Of a stretch of 64,000 nucleotides of DNA, positions 25,841 to 36,151 are shown piece by piece. Both the position numbers and the translations under genes were made by a program. This DNA is from Amycolatopsis antarctica. GTDB lineage: Bacteria; Actinomycetota; Actinomycetes; Mycobacteriales; Pseudonocardiaceae. Location of the stretch: positions 62,001-126,000 of the forward strand of contig NZ_NKYE01000001.1 in assembly GCF_002262875.1 (NCBI RefSeq), given 5' to 3'. Within the stretch, counting starts at the first letter, position 1. The number at the start of each line of letters is the position of its first letter. The notes under the pieces were generated by a model that had not been told where the DNA came from, made no database searches, and saw only the letters and a list, made by a program, of their open reading frames with translations.

Positions 25841-27010
25841 TCAGGGAAGGCGGATACCGGGCAGGCCGGGCAGCAGCGGCGGGATCTCGATCAGCGGGGG
25901 CCTGCTGGACGTGGGCGGACGGCTCGGGGCCGGGGCGGGGCGCAGTACGTCGGGAACCGGGGCGGGCACGATCGGTCCCTGCGGCGGAGGGGTCCCCTGT
26001 AGCGGAGGTGTCGGGGCGGGCACGACCGGTGGCGCGGCCTGCTGTTCGGCAGGCGGTTCCGGCTCGCCGGGCGGTTCGGGCGCGGGGACCTCGGGGGACG
26101 GGTCCGGCACCGCGACGTCCGGGGAGGCGCCCGTCTCCGGCGGCACGGTGCCGACCTCGGAGATCGCGGCCTCCGGCGGTTCGGCGCACTCGGTGACGGC
26201 GGGCAGCGGGCCGAGGTCGTCCTGCGCGCCGGAGGTGATCTGCGGGCAGCGCATCCGCTCGGTCAGCGCGGCCGCCCTTTCGTCGACGCGGGCGAGCAGC
26301 GCGAGGGTCTCGGCATGCCGTTCGGCCACCGGTGCGGGCATTCGCGGCCCGATCGCGGCGAGCCTGCCGGACTGCGCGATCGTCCAGGAGCGCAGCCGGT
26401 CGAGCCGGTCGCTGCCGGTACGGGCAGCGGCGGCGGTGAGCCCGCCGACGCCGGCGCGGGTGTCGCTGTCGAAGCCGTCCAGCGCGATGCCGAACGCCGA
26501 CGGCTGCCCGTCCGCCCCGGCGAGTTCGGTGAGTTCGTCGACGCGCAGCGCCGCGTACTCGAGCCGCTTGGCCGCCTTGCCCTCCGCGTCGAAGGTCAGC
26601 TCGATCGAAGCCGATTCGCGCGCGCGTTTCACCTCGTACAAGGTGTCGCCGGGCAGCGTGTCCTCGGAGAGCAGCACGGCGACGCCGCCGAACGCGATCA
26701 CCACGCAGGCCGCGGCGGCCAGCACCGGGGCGAAGGTGTGCCCGCGCCGTCCGCGCACGCGGTCGCGCCTGCCGGTGGGCGAGCTGCTCACGGGGGCGTC
26801 CCCGGTGGGCATGCCCCTGGCGATGCCCGCGGCGATGCGGCCGCGCGCGTCCCGGTCCGGCCCGGGGGTGTCCTCCCCGGCCCGGCGCAGGCGCGCGACG
26901 ATGGCGAGTTCGGCGTCCAGGGCGGAGTCGGCGGGGGCGTCCGCGTCGACGGCGCGCGCGAAGCGTTCCCGCTCACCCGCGTCCCGTCCGAACCGCGAAG
27001 GCACGTTCAC
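25841..27010 (-). CDS. DUF5667 membrane protein, putative anti-sigma factor (RsbN-like)
   Basis: A 389-residue protein with a cytoplasmic N-terminal domain (about 1-85), one membrane helix (about 90-113, [14 protein letters not shown]) and an extracytoplasmic DUF5667 domain (about 115-280) including [19 protein letters not shown] Pro/Glu-rich tail of about 100 residues follows. It lies directly downstream of the BldN-like sigma gene. In Streptomyces, BldN is inhibited by the membrane protein RsbN encoded next to it, so an anti-sigma role is likely by synteny and topology. Confidence 0.75.
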   Translation of the reverse strand: MNVPSRFGRDAGERERFARAVDADAPADSALDAELAIVARLRRAGEDTPGPDRDARGRIAAGIARGMPTGDAPVSSSPTGRRDRVRGRRGHTFAPVLAAAACVVIAFGGVAVLLSEDTLPGDTLYEVKRARESASIELTFDAEGKAAKRLEYAALRVDELTELAGADGQPSAFGIALDGFDSDTRAGVGGLTAAAARTGSDRLDRLRSWTIAQSGRLAAIGPRMPAPVAERHAETLALLARVDERAAALTERMRCPQITSGAQDDLGPLPAVTECAEPPEAAISEVGTVPPETGASPDVAVPDPSPEVPAPEPPGEPEPPAEQQAAPPVVPAPTPPLQGTPPPQGPIVPAPVPDVLRPAPAPSRPPTSSRPPLIEIPPLLPGLPGIRLP

Positions 27011-27205
27011 GACCGCAGTCCCGCCCTCCCGTACGCCGTCCGGTCAGGGGGCGCCCTGGCCGTACCGCGGCCGTCGGCGTTCTCCGCGCGGCAGCGGTAC
27101 TAGAGGCAACGACGGTGGACACGGCCCGGTTACGGCCAGGCACCGGGGTGGGTGACAGGCGGGTGAGCGGGACGGACGAGCGGGGCGGGCCGGTGACGGC
27201 TTCGG

Positions 27206-27922
27206 TCAGCGCAGTCCGCCGGGAAGCAACTGGGCGAGCCTGCGGACGGCCCGGTGCTGCAGGGCCTTGATGGCGCCCTCGTTACGGTGCATGATCCGCG
27301 CGGTCTCGGCCACCGACAGGCCCTGCAGGAACCGCAGCACGATGCATTCCCGCTGGTCCTCGCCGAGTTCGGCGATCCCGGCGAACAGCACGTCGTTGGT
27401 CGCGTTGCTGATCGCCTGCTGCTCGGGGCCCGCCGCCGACTGCGGGTGCGTCCCGGCGAACGGGGCGGTGCCGTTCTCGGAGACCTCGTCGGTGACGATC
27501 TCCAGTCGGAACCGGCTGGACTTGACGTGGTCGAGCACCAGGTTGCGGGCGATCGTGACGAACCAGGCGCCGACGTCGCGACCCTGGTAGCTGACCGAGG
27601 TGATCCGGCGCAGCGCGCGCAGGAAGGTCTCGCTGGTGACGTCCTCGGCCACGTCGCGGTCGCCGAGGCGGAAGAGCACGTAGCGGAAGACGACGTCGAC
27701 GTAGCGGTCGTACAGCTTGCCGAAAGCCTCGGCGTCACCGTTCTGTGCCGCCCGGACCAGGTCCCAGGCCTCGATCTTGGCGGCCTCCCTGGCAGCCTCC
27801 GCCGGGTCGGCCGCCACCGGCGTCCCCGCGGCGGGGCGTGCGGGAACGGGCGGCGCGCACACCCTCGGAACGGGGCGCGGCACGAACGCCGCCACGCTCA
27901 CTCCTGCGGCCTGCAGGCTCAT
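27206..27922 (-). CDS. bldN: ECF sigma factor, BldN-like
   Basis: A 238-residue ECF sigma factor. Region 2 (LVRAAQNGDAEAFGKLYDRY, DVAEDVTSETFLRAL, GAWFVTIARNLVLDH) and region 4 (LGEDQRECIVLRFLQGLSVA, RNEGAIKALQHRAVRRLA) closely match Streptomyces BldN. An N-terminal extension of about 50 Pro/Ala-rich residues precedes region 2; Streptomyces BldN also carries an extension, which is processed. The ATG at 27922 follows GGAGG with nine-base spacing. Partner genes (DUF5667, HAD phosphatase, rex, hem) match the Streptomyces neighbourhood. Confidence 0.85.
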   Translation of the reverse strand: MSLQAAGVSVAAFVPRPVPRVCAPPVPARPAAGTPVAADPAEAAREAAKIEAWDLVRAAQNGDAEAFGKLYDRYVDVVFRYVLFRLGDRDVAEDVTSETFLRALRRITSVSYQGRDVGAWFVTIARNLVLDHVKSSRFRLEIVTDEVSENGTAPFAGTHPQSAAGPEQQAISNATNDVLFAGIAELGEDQRECIVLRFLQGLSVAETARIMHRNEGAIKALQHRAVRRLAQLLPGGLR

Positions 27923-28216
27923 CGTCTGGCACCTCCGAAGGCCCTGGTCCCCCACGGCTGTCGGCGTCGACTCCGGGGCTCAGCGCTGCGCGGGAGCGTC
28001 CCTGGGTGGGTGGACGCGGCCTGCGCAACGGCTCCTCGTGACGGCTTGCGTGACGGTCGCCACTCAAGGTCGCTCGAAGGAGCATACGTGTAGTTACCGC
28101 TAAGTAGGTAGTGGTGTTCTGGTTCGGACCTGCGGCGGGACAAATCACTCCCCATGACGGGGGATCCTGGTGCGAGACTGGGCCCAGGACCTTGTCGACG
28201 GCGAAAGGGGCGGAAC

Positions 28217-29767
28217 GTGGCCGCTGAGCACACCTCCGGATCGGTATCGATCGGGGGCGCGGGCGGCAACGTCGCCGGCCTGGTGTCCGGGGCGGCGGAG
28301 CGCAGGCCGAACGCCGTGGCGCTGATCGAGACGACCGGCGGGGCCACGCTGACCTGGGCCGAACTCGACGCCAGAGTGAGCGCCCAGGCCGAAGCGCTCG
28401 CCGCTGCCGGGCTTTCCGCCGGCGACCGCGTCGCCCTGCGCCTGCCCACCTCGATCGACTTCGTGACGGCCCTGTTCGGCGTTCTGCGCGCGGGCGGTGT
28501 GGCCGTGCCGCTGCCGCCGCAGGCCCCCGCCGCGGAGCTGCGCACCCTGCTCGACCACAGCGGCGCCAGGCTGATCCTCGGCTCCGCACCGGAGCAGCGG
28601 CCGGACGGCGGCCTCCCGGAGACGGTGACCGCGCTCGCCCCGGTCACCGAGGGCACGGCACGGGCGTACGGGCAGCGCGGCGGCGGTGAGGACGTCGCTG
28701 TCATCTCGTACACCTCAGGCACCACCGGCCCCCCGCGCGGCGTGATGCTCACCCACCGCGCGCTGCTCGCCAACATCGAGCAGTTCCAGCGGATCGAGCC
28801 GCCCGCGCTGGAGCAGTTCGACCGGATGCTGATCGCGATCCCGCTGTTCCACGTCTACGGCCTGGGCGCGGGGCTGCTGCAGATGGCCGCGGTCGCGGGA
28901 ACGGTGGTGCTGGCCGAGCGCTTCGACGTCGCGCGGGCGCTCGCCGACTGCGCGGAGCACCGGGTCACGGCCATCGTCGGCGTCCCGGCGATGTACGCCG
29001 AGTTCGCCGCGCTGCCCCCGGACGAGCTCGGCGGCGGGCTGTCCACCGTCCGCAGGCTGACCTCGGGCGCCGCCCCGCTGCATCCCAAGGTGCTGGCAGG
29101 AATCCGGGCCGCGACCGGCCTCGGCGTCTTCGAGGGGTACGGGCTGACCGAGTCCGCGCCGATCGTCACCTCGACCCTGGTCACCGGATACCCGAAACCG
29201 GGTTCGGTGGGCAGGCCGTTGCCGGGCGTGGAACTGCGACTGGTCGAACCGGACGGCTCCGGCGAACCGGTGCCGCTGGACCCGACGGACCTGGACGACA
29301 CCTTCGAGGAGGACGGCGGCGGCACCGGGCTGGTCGCCGTCCGCGGGGCGAACCTGTTCTCCGGCTACTGGCCGGACGGCCGCTACGGGCCGGACGAACA
29401 GGGCTGGTTCCGTACCGGCGACGTCGGTTACCTCGACACCGACGGCGACCTGCACCTGGTCGACCGCGCCAACGACCTGATCATCGTCAACGGCTTCAAC
29501 GTCTACCCGCACGAGGTGGAGGACGTGATCACCGAGCTGACGGAGGTCGCCGAGGCCGCGGTGGTCGGCGTGCGGGACGAGGTGGCGGGCGAGGCGGTGA
29601 AGGCGGTGGTCGTCCCGGCCACCGGAGCCTCGTTGTCCGAGCAGCAGATCGTCGAGGCGTGTGAGTCGCGGCTGGCCCGTTACAAGGTGCCCAGGACCGT
29701 CGAGTTCGCCAAGGAACTGCCGCATTCGGCGACGGGCAAGCTGCGCCGGATGCGGCTGCGGGGATGA
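28217..29767 (+). CDS. Acyl-CoA synthetase (AMP-forming, fatty acid-CoA ligase-like)
   Basis: A 516-residue adenylate-forming enzyme. Visible core motifs are the P-loop YTSGTTGPPRGVMLTH, A4 PLFHVYGLGAG, A5 YGLTESAPIV, A7 FRTGDVGYLDTDGDL, A8 DLIIVNGFNVYP and the C-terminal Lys in PHSATGKLRR. It activates a carboxylic acid, probably a fatty acid, as acyl-AMP then acyl-CoA. GTG start after AAGGGG. The glutaredoxin gene begins 7 bp after its stop. It is divergent from the bldN-like gene with about 294 bp between. Confidence 0.9.
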   Translation: MAAEHTSGSVSIGGAGGNVAGLVSGAAERRPNAVALIETTGGATLTWAELDARVSAQAEALAAAGLSAGDRVALRLPTSIDFVTALFGVLRAGGVAVPLPPQAPAAELRTLLDHSGARLILGSAPEQRPDGGLPETVTALAPVTEGTARAYGQRGGGEDVAVISYTSGTTGPPRGVMLTHRALLANIEQFQRIEPPALEQFDRMLIAIPLFHVYGLGAGLLQMAAVAGTVVLAERFDVARALADCAEHRVTAIVGVPAMYAEFAALPPDELGGGLSTVRRLTSGAAPLHPKVLAGIRAATGLGVFEGYGLTESAPIVTSTLVTGYPKPGSVGRPLPGVELRLVEPDGSGEPVPLDPTDLDDTFEEDGGGTGLVAVRGANLFSGYWPDGRYGPDEQGWFRTGDVGYLDTDGDLHLVDRANDLIIVNGFNVYPHEVEDVITELTEVAEAAVVGVRDEVAGEAVKAVVVPATGASLSEQQIVEACESRLARYKVPRTVEFAKELPHSATGKLRRMRLRG

Positions 29768-29774
29768 TGCGGCG

Positions 29775-30011
29775 ATGACTCACCAGGTGATCGTGATGAG
29801 CAGGCAGGGCTGTCCGTCGTGCGTGACGGCGGAGGCCGAGGTCGCGCGGATCTGCGGCGAGCTGGGCGTCGAGTGGTCGGTAGCCGACGTCGACACCGAT
29901 CCGGAGTGGCGCGGCGAGTACGGCGACCGGGTGCCGGTCATCCTCGTCGACGGTGCCGAGCACGGGTACTGGACCGTCGAGGAGGACCGTCTCCGCCGCG
30001 CACTCACCTGA
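29775..30011 (+). CDS. Glutaredoxin family protein
   Basis: A 78-residue thioredoxin-fold protein with an N-terminal redox pair in SRQGCPSC (C-P-S-C) and the cis-proline in DRVPVILVDG. It belongs to the short glutaredoxin-like (DUF836/Rv0508) group found beside rex-hem clusters. It probably acts as a cytoplasmic thiol reductase with mycothiol or thioredoxin; the partner is unknown. It is co-transcribed with the upstream acyl-CoA synthetase. Confidence 0.88.
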   Translation: MTHQVIVMSRQGCPSCVTAEAEVARICGELGVEWSVADVDTDPEWRGEYGDRVPVILVDGAEHGYWTVEEDRLRRALT

Positions 30012-30095
30012 CCTCGGGGACCGGGTGCCGCCGCCGTGACGGACTCGTGACGCGCGCGGCCAATCGGAACCGGACACGGCTCCGAAATACCGGTT

Positions 30096-31778
30096 GTGAG
30101 TACTTCCAGCGATACCCCCGCCAGGACGGCCGGCACTCGACCTCGGCTGTCGATCCTCGTCGGCGCACTGGTCGGGGTGCTGGCCCTCGCGGCTGCTCTC
30201 GCGGCAGGTCACCTGGTGGCCGCGTTTGTCGGGGTGAACGCCTCGCCGTATCTCGCGGTCGGTAACTCGGCGATCGACCTGACGCCCACGGCGCTCAAGG
30301 ACTACGCGGTCCGCACCTTCGGCGTCTACGACAAGATCGTGCTGCTCGGCAGCATGGCCGTGGTGATGGTGCTCGTCGCGGCGCTCGCCGGTGTGCTGTC
30401 CCGGCGCAACGCCCTGCCCGGCGTGGTGGTCATCGCGCTGTTCGGCATCGTCGGCGGCGTGGCTGTTTTCAGTCGCCCCGACCTCGGCCAGCTCTCGCTG
30501 CTCGCCCCGGCCGCCAGCCTGGTGGCAGGCGTGCTCGTCTTCCGCTTCCTGCACAACGTCGCGCTCCGCCGGGCGGGCACCATCGCCGCCGAGAAGCGGA
30601 GTGCCGGGGGAACCGCCGAGGACGCGGGCGCGGACACGGATGAGAACGTTGCCACAGAAGAAGAAACGGCCGAGTCCGCCGACGAGCCGAGCGGTACCAC
30701 CCTGTCCGCGAACCGCCGCAACTTCCTGATCGGTGCGGGCGGCGTCGCCGTCGGTGCCGGTGCGGCCGGACTGGGCGGACAGCTCATCGGCGACTCGATG
30801 AGCGCCGAGAGCTCCCGTGCGGACATCGGTTCGCTGACGCCCGCGCGGACCGCCCCGGCGATCCCCGCCGACGCCGACTTCGCCAAGCTCGGTACGCCTA
30901 CTTTCCTTACGCCCAACCAGGATTTCTACCGGGTGGACACCGCGCTGGTCGTCCCTCAGGTCAGCGCCGAGGACTGGACGCTGCGCATCCACGGCATGGT
31001 GGACAACGAACTGACGCTGGATTTCGAGGACATCCGGAGCCGTGATCTCATCGAGCGGACGATCACGATGACCTGTGTCTCCAACGAAGTCGGTGGCCCG
31101 TACGTCTCCACCGCGAATTTCCTCGGCGTGAACATGTGGGACCTGCTCGAAGAGGCGGGTGTGCAGCAGGGCGCCGAACAGATCTTCTCCACCAGCGTCG
31201 ACGGCTGGACGGCGGGCAGCCCGGTGGAGGCCTCGCTCGACCGCAACCGTGGCGCGATGCTGGCCATCGGCATGAACGGCGAGCCGCTCCCGGTGGAACA
31301 CGGTTTCCCCGCCCGGCTGGTGGTTCCCGGTCTGTACGGCTACGTGTCCGCGACGAAATGGCTCAAGGACATCGAACTCACCACGTACGCGAAGCGCCGG
31401 ATGTACTGGCTCGATCGCGGCTGGGGTGAGAAGGGGCCGATCAAGACGATGTCGCGGATCGATTCCCCGAAGGGTTTCCAGGCTTTCCCGAAGGGCAAGG
31501 TCGTCGTCTCCGGAATCGCCTGGGCGCAGAACACCGGGGTCGAGAAGGTGGAGATCCGCCTCGACAACGGGGAGTGGCAGCAAACGCAACTGTCCACAGA
31601 GGTCAACATCAACACCTGGCGGATGTGGAACATCGAGCTGGACGTTCCGGCGGCCGGCAGTCACCAGGTGACCTCACGTGCGACCGACAAGAACGGTTAC
31701 GTGCAGACGGAAGAGCGCGTCGGGACCGTTCCCGACGGTGCGACCGGTCTGCACAACATCTTCTTCACCACCACCTGA
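30096..31778 (+). CDS. Membrane-anchored molybdopterin oxidoreductase (sulfite oxidase family)
   Basis: A 560-residue protein. Four hydrophobic segments in the first about 150 residues are followed by an acidic linker and a second hydrophobic segment after NRRNFLIGAGG (about 207-235). The extracytoplasmic sulfite-oxidase-type molybdopterin domain (about 265-460) has the Mo-ligand Cys327 in TMTCVSNEVGG, and a C-terminal Mo-co dimerisation domain (about 465-555) follows. The electron donor is unknown. A fasciclin lipoprotein follows, a pairing common in actinobacteria. The GTG start at 30096 yields a Ser/Thr-rich tail. Confidence 0.88.
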   Translation: MSTSSDTPARTAGTRPRLSILVGALVGVLALAAALAAGHLVAAFVGVNASPYLAVGNSAIDLTPTALKDYAVRTFGVYDKIVLLGSMAVVMVLVAALAGVLSRRNALPGVVVIALFGIVGGVAVFSRPDLGQLSLLAPAASLVAGVLVFRFLHNVALRRAGTIAAEKRSAGGTAEDAGADTDENVATEEETAESADEPSGTTLSANRRNFLIGAGGVAVGAGAAGLGGQLIGDSMSAESSRADIGSLTPARTAPAIPADADFAKLGTPTFLTPNQDFYRVDTALVVPQVSAEDWTLRIHGMVDNELTLDFEDIRSRDLIERTITMTCVSNEVGGPYVSTANFLGVNMWDLLEEAGVQQGAEQIFSTSVDGWTAGSPVEASLDRNRGAMLAIGMNGEPLPVEHGFPARLVVPGLYGYVSATKWLKDIELTTYAKRRMYWLDRGWGEKGPIKTMSRIDSPKGFQAFPKGKVVVSGIAWAQNTGVEKVEIRLDNGEWQQTQLSTEVNINTWRMWNIELDVPAAGSHQVTSRATDKNGYVQTEERVGTVPDGATGLHNIFFTTT

Positions 31779-31900
31779 GAAATTTCTGAATTAACTCGAT
31801 CGGGTGGCAATCCGCCGCCACGGCGGCTCCGAATACCCATCAGAAGCAACAAGAGAACAGAAATCCGGGCGCGGTCCGGGAACGAATGGAGTGATCTGCA

Positions 31901-32587
31901 GTGAAGAACATGCGACGCATTGCTGGAGCGGGCATCGCGGCCGCGGCAGTCCTGTCCCTGGCCGCCTGTGGTGGCGAAGAGGAAGCCGCCCCCTCCGGTG
32001 ACTCCGGCTCGCAGCCCGGCAGCTCCTCGATGCCCTCCAGCTCGGCCAGCTCCGCTCCCTCGAGCGACGCCGCCGCCGGTGGCGACGGTGTGACCACCGT
32101 CGAGGACCCCTACGGCCCGGGCTGTGCCCAGGTTCCGACCGAGGGCCCCGGCTCGGTCGGCGGCATGGTCTCCGACCCGGTCGCGACCGCCGCCAGCAAC
32201 AACCCGCTGCTCACCAAGCTCACCGCGGCCGTCGGCGCCACCAACCTGGCCGACACCCTGAACAGCCAGGAAGGCATCACGGTCTTCGCGCCGGCCGACC
32301 CGGCCTTCGACGCGCTGGGCCCGAAGTTCGACGAGCTCGCCGCCGCTCCGGACCAGCTTGCCCCGATCCTGCAGTACCACGTCGTGGGTAAGCGCTACGA
32401 CCGCGACGGCCTGGTCGAGGCCAAGACCGTCGAGTCGCTGAACCCGGCCGGTGGCCCGCTGAAGATCGAGGGCGAGGGTGAGAACATGACCGTCAACGGC
32501 GCGAAGGTGCTGTGCGGCAACGTCCCCACCGCCAACGCCACGGTCTTCGTCATCGACACCGTCATGACCCCCGGCGCCAACAGCTAA
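31901..32587 (+). CDS. Fasciclin-domain lipoprotein (MPT70/MPT83-like)
   Basis: A 228-residue lipoprotein with a lipobox ending at Cys23 (LAAC), a Ser-rich linker, and one FAS1 domain (about 90-225). FAS1 landmarks are [33 protein letters not shown] and the H-box region YHVVGKR. In mycobacteria such proteins are surface-exposed and controlled by SigK. It is downstream of the molybdopterin oxidoreductase (122-bp gap) and ends at a strong terminator. An AGAAATTTCT palindrome lies at 31778-31787. Confidence 0.9.
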   Translation: MKNMRRIAGAGIAAAAVLSLAACGGEEEAAPSGDSGSQPGSSSMPSSSASSAPSSDAAAGGDGVTTVEDPYGPGCAQVPTEGPGSVGGMVSDPVATAASNNPLLTKLTAAVGATNLADTLNSQEGITVFAPADPAFDALGPKFDELAAAPDQLAPILQYHVVGKRYDRDGLVEAKTVESLNPAGGPLKIEGEGENMTVNGAKVLCGNVPTANATVFVIDTVMTPGANS

Positions 32588-32600
32588 GGGATCCTGACCG

Positions 32601-32642
32601 CGAAGCCCTCGTTCACCTCTCCGGAGGTGGGCGGGGGCTTCG
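32601..32642 (+). terminator. Strong terminator after the fasciclin gene
   Basis: CGAAGCCC at 32601 pairs with GGGCTTCG at 32635, and an inner CACCTC/GAGGTG stem closes a TCCG tetraloop. The long interrupted stem insulates the rex operon promoter from upstream transcription. Confidence 0.88.
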
Positions 32643-32710
32643 TCATGTGTTCTCGCCGACCGGCGCGACGGCCGGCACTGTGGGCCTGATTACGCGCCCG
32701 ACCAGTGACT

Positions 32711-32728
32711 TTGTGCATGCGTTCACAA
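32711..32728. promoter_or_regulatory. Rex operator (ROP)
   Basis: TTGTG, eight bases (CATGCGTT), then CACAA exactly matches the actinobacterial Rex operator TTGTG-N8-CACAA. It lies 137 bp before the rex start, inside the presumed promoter of rex-hemA-hemC-hemD. High NADH would release Rex and induce the operon, as shown for Streptomyces coelicolor. Confidence 0.92.
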
Positions 32729-32864
32729 GTGGCTACCGTATTGACATCACCCGCAGCGGCGCCGCATCGAACACCTACGCGCCCGCCGGGTCAAGAGTCC
32801 GATCGTATTTCGTGACGTGCCGGCCGTGGTTCGCTCCGGGTCGACGTGGATGAGGAGAGACGGC

Positions 32865-33740
32865 GTGGTGGCAGCTCGGGGCCGGCGGAACGGAGCCGAG
32901 GCCGCCCACAAGCGCGGTCCACGGGCCGGACGCCCCGCTCCGGACGCCGACAACGCGCCCACCGCCGAGATGCCCGCCGTCCCCGCCGAGGACGGCGAGC
33001 CCACCAGGGCGAAGTCCATCCCGGAGGCCGCGGTCGCGCGCCTGGCCATCTACCTGCGCACCCTCACCGGCATGGCCGAGAAGGGCGCCACCACCGTCTC
33101 CAGCGAGGAACTCGCCGCGGCGGCGGGGGTCAACTCCGCGAAGTTGCGCAAGGACCTGTCCTACCTGGGCTCCTACGGCACCCGTGGCGTCGGCTACGAC
33201 GTCGCCGTGCTGATCGGGCAGATCGAGCGCACCCTGGGCCTGACCAGGCAGCACAAGGTCGCGGTCGTGGGAATCGGTAACCTGGGACATGCGTTGGCCA
33301 ACTACGGCGGTTTCCCCGGCCGGGGCTTCCCGGTCGAGGCGCTGTTCGACCTGGACCCGGATCTGGTCGGGGTGCCGGTCGGCGGCCTGCCGGTGTCGCA
33401 CCTGGACGAGATTCCCGAGGTGTGCGCCGAACGGCAGATCTCCATCGGGGTCATCGCCACACCGCCGACGGCTGCCCAGTCGGTGTGCGACCGCCTGGTC
33501 GCGGGCGGGGTGCAGTGCATCCTGAACTTCGCGCCGGTCGTGTTGCAGGTGCCCGAACACATCGAGGTGCGAAAGGTGGATCTCGCCGTGGAGCTGCAGG
33601 TCCTGTCCTTCCACGTCGCGCGCCGGGCGGACGCCGCCCTCGACGCCGAGCGGAACGGCCACGCGAACGGCAACGGGCTGGCACCCGCCGCCCCCGCCAG
33701 GCGAACGCTGCGCCAGCGGGCCGGGGGTGGCCGCTCATGA
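32865..33740 (+). CDS. rex: Redox-sensing transcriptional repressor Rex
   Basis: A 291-residue repressor that senses the NADH/NAD+ ratio. A basic, disordered N-terminal tail of about 45 residues precedes the winged helix ([37 protein letters not shown]). The Rossmann domain contains [16 protein letters not shown] and [10 protein letters not shown]. The C-terminal domain-swapped helix is followed by an Ala/Arg-rich end. The chosen GTG at 32865 follows GAGGAG by seven bases; ATG at 32850 is an alternative. hemA overlaps the stop (ATGA). Confidence 0.95.
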   Translation: MVAARGRRNGAEAAHKRGPRAGRPAPDADNAPTAEMPAVPAEDGEPTRAKSIPEAAVARLAIYLRTLTGMAEKGATTVSSEELAAAAGVNSAKLRKDLSYLGSYGTRGVGYDVAVLIGQIERTLGLTRQHKVAVVGIGNLGHALANYGGFPGRGFPVEALFDLDPDLVGVPVGGLPVSHLDEIPEVCAERQISIGVIATPPTAAQSVCDRLVAGGVQCILNFAPVVLQVPEHIEVRKVDLAVELQVLSFHVARRADAALDAERNGHANGNGLAPAAPARRTLRQRAGGGRS

Positions 33741-35113
33741 GCATCCTGGCCGTCGGCCTCTCCCACCGCAGCGCCGACATGTCCACCCTCGAACGCGCCG
33801 CCGTGCCCGCCGCGCAGCTCGAGAAGGTGCTGCACGACCTGCAGCAGGCGACCGACACGCACGAGGTGATGCTGCTCTCCACCTGTAACCGCATCGAGGT
33901 CTACGCGGTGGTGGAGACCTTCCACGGCGGGCTCGCCGGTGTCTCCGAGGTGCTGGCGCGCCAGGCCGGGATGGAGCCAGCCGACCTCTACGACGACCTG
34001 TACGTGCACTACGCGGGCGCTGCCGTCGAGCACATCTTCTCCGTGGCCTCGGGCCTGGACTCGATGGTCGTCGGCGAGACGCAGATCCTCGGCCAGGTGC
34101 GCGCCGCGTACGCCGTGGCCCGCGAGGCCGGCACCGTCGGCCGCACGCTGCACGAGCTGGTGCAGACGACGCTGCGGGTCGGCAAGCGGGTGCACACCGA
34201 GACCGGGCTGGACGCGCTGGGCGCCTCCGTGGTGTCCGAGGCGCTGGCCGCCGCGGGTGAGGTTGCCGGCAGGCACGCGGTGATCGTCGGCGCCGGTTCG
34301 ATGGGCGCGCTCGCCGCCTCGCAACTGCGCAAGAGTGGCATCGGTGAGATCACCGTCGTCAACCGCACCACGGCCACCGCCACCCGGCTCGCCGAGTCGA
34401 TCACCGCGCAGGGCGTGCCCGGGTACTCGGTGCCGATGGAGGAACTGGCCGGAGCGCTGGAGCGGGCCGACCTGGTGCTGGCATGCACCGGGGCGCAGGC
34501 GGCCGTGGTCACCGCCGGGCATGTGCGCCCGCGCGCGCAGCGTCCGCTGGTCGTCTGCGATCTCGGCCTGCCGCGCGATGTGGACAAGGCCGTCGACGAA
34601 CTCGCCGGTGTGACCGTCATCGACCTGGAGACCGTCCGCCGCCGGATGGACACCGTCACCGACGGTGGGCCGAGGGAGAGCCTCGCGAAGCAGACCGCGC
34701 GGGCCGCCGGCATCGTGCTGGACGAGGTGCGCGAGTACCTGGCCGATCAGCGCAGTGCCGAGGTGACGCCGACGGTCACCGCCCTGCGCAAGCGGGCCGC
34801 CGAGGTCGTCGAGGGTGAACTGCTGCGCCTGGACAACCGGCTCCCCGAGCTGGAGGACGCCGTCCGCGCCGAGGTGGGCCGCACGGTCCGCCGGGTGGTG
34901 GACAAGCTGCTGCACTCGCCGACGGTGCGGGTGAAGCAGCTCGCCGCCGCGACCTCGGGCACCGACTACGCCGACGCGCTGCGCGAGCTGTTCGAGCTCG
35001 ATCCGCAGACGCCCGCCGTGCTCGCCAGCCCTTCGGTGACCAACAAGAACGACCAGTTCAAGACCCGCGACGTCCACCTTGGACAGTCGCGTGTGGACGG
35101 TGAGACGAAGTGA
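33737..35113 (+). CDS. hemA: Glutamyl-tRNA reductase HemA
   Basis: A 458-residue enzyme reducing glutamyl-tRNA to glutamate-1-semialdehyde, the first committed step of C5-pathway haem synthesis. The catalytic domain has nucleophile Cys50 in [32 protein letters not shown] is the family signature, the NADPH domain has [13 protein letters not shown], and a helical dimerisation domain follows. It is coupled to rex upstream and to hemC downstream (GTGA overlap), so it falls under Rex control. Confidence 0.96.
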   Translation: MSILAVGLSHRSADMSTLERAAVPAAQLEKVLHDLQQATDTHEVMLLSTCNRIEVYAVVETFHGGLAGVSEVLARQAGMEPADLYDDLYVHYAGAAVEHIFSVASGLDSMVVGETQILGQVRAAYAVAREAGTVGRTLHELVQTTLRVGKRVHTETGLDALGASVVSEALAAAGEVAGRHAVIVGAGSMGALAASQLRKSGIGEITVVNRTTATATRLAESITAQGVPGYSVPMEELAGALERADLVLACTGAQAAVVTAGHVRPRAQRPLVVCDLGLPRDVDKAVDELAGVTVIDLETVRRRMDTVTDGGPRESLAKQTARAAGIVLDEVREYLADQRSAEVTPTVTALRKRAAEVVEGELLRLDNRLPELEDAVRAEVGRTVRRVVDKLLHSPTVRVKQLAAATSGTDYADALRELFELDPQTPAVLASPSVTNKNDQFKTRDVHLGQSRVDGETK

Positions 35114-36078
35114 CCAGGACGATCAGGATCGGCACCCGCGGCAGCAAGCTCGCGCTCGCCCAGACCGGCATCATCGCCCAGCAGCTCACCGACGCCGGGC
35201 AGCAGGTGGAGATCGTCAAGGTCACCACGCCCGGCGACCGGTCGCACGCCCCGATCGCCGAGATCGGCGTGGGCGTGTTCACCTCCGCGCTGCGCGAGGC
35301 ACTGGCCGCCGACGACATCGACGTCGCCGTCCACTCCTACAAGGACCTGCCGACCGCGGCCGAGCCCGGCCTGGTGATCGCGGCGGTCCCGCCGCGCGCC
35401 GACCCGCGGGACGCTCTCGTCGCCCGGGACGGCCTGACGCTCGGCGAACTGCCGCCTGGAGCGAAAGTCGGCACCGGCTCCCCGCGTCGTATGGCGCAGT
35501 TGCGCGCTCTCGGTCTCGGCCTCGTCGTCGTGCCGATCCGCGGCAACATCGACACCCGGATGGGCAAGGTGTTCGACGGTGAACTCGACGCCGTCGTCCT
35601 GGCACAGGCCGGACTCGACCGCGTCGGCCGGTCCGAGGTGGTCACCGAGACGCTCGACCCGATCCAGATGCTGCCCGCGCCCGCCCAGGGCGCGCTGGCC
35701 ATCGAGTGCCGGGCCGACGACGTGGACATCGAGCACCTGCTCCAGTCCACAGTGGACGACGAGGCGACCCGTCTCGCCGTGGCAGCCGAACGCGCCATGC
35801 TCGCCGCGCTCGAAGCCGGGTGCAGCGCGCCGGTCGGCGCGCTGGCCGAGGTCGTCGAGGACATCGAGACCGACGCCGACGGCAACGACGTGTACGTACA
35901 GAAGATCTCGTTGCGTGGCAACGCCGCCGCCCAGTTCGACGCCGATTCGGCGGAGATGGTGCGGGCGTCGGCGATCGCCGCGATGACCGATGCGGAACGG
36001 CTCGGCAAGGAACTCGCCGCCGAGCTGCTCGACCTCGGCGCCGGGGCGCTGTCCGGTCCCGGCCGCGACCCTCGTTGA
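35110..36078 (+). CDS. hemC: Porphobilinogen deaminase HemC
   Basis: A 322-residue hydroxymethylbilane synthase that joins four porphobilinogens. Motifs are [12 protein letters not shown] at the start, HSYKDLPT in domain 1, RRMAQLRAL and RGNIDTR, and the dipyrromethane-cofactor Cys238 in [10 protein letters not shown]. Length is normal for the family. The GTG overlaps the hemA stop by 4 bp. Confidence 0.96.
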   Translation: MTRTIRIGTRGSKLALAQTGIIAQQLTDAGQQVEIVKVTTPGDRSHAPIAEIGVGVFTSALREALAADDIDVAVHSYKDLPTAAEPGLVIAAVPPRADPRDALVARDGLTLGELPPGAKVGTGSPRRMAQLRALGLGLVVVPIRGNIDTRMGKVFDGELDAVVLAQAGLDRVGRSEVVTETLDPIQMLPAPAQGALAIECRADDVDIEHLLQSTVDDEATRLAVAAERAMLAALEAGCSAPVGALAEVVEDIETDADGNDVYVQKISLRGNAAAQFDADSAEMVRASAIAAMTDAERLGKELAAELLDLGAGALSGPGRDPR

Positions 36079-36151
36079 GCAAGTCCCCACCCCGCCCGAA
36101 GATGAATGGCCGCCCGCGACGAAGTGGCCGTGTAGAAGGAGAAATGCACTG

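Noticed and set aside
31778..31787. AGAAATTTCT palindrome as an operator for the fasciclin gene
   Set aside because: It overlaps the stop codon of the upstream gene, is only 10 bp, and has no second copy; AT-only symmetry of this length is weak evidence.
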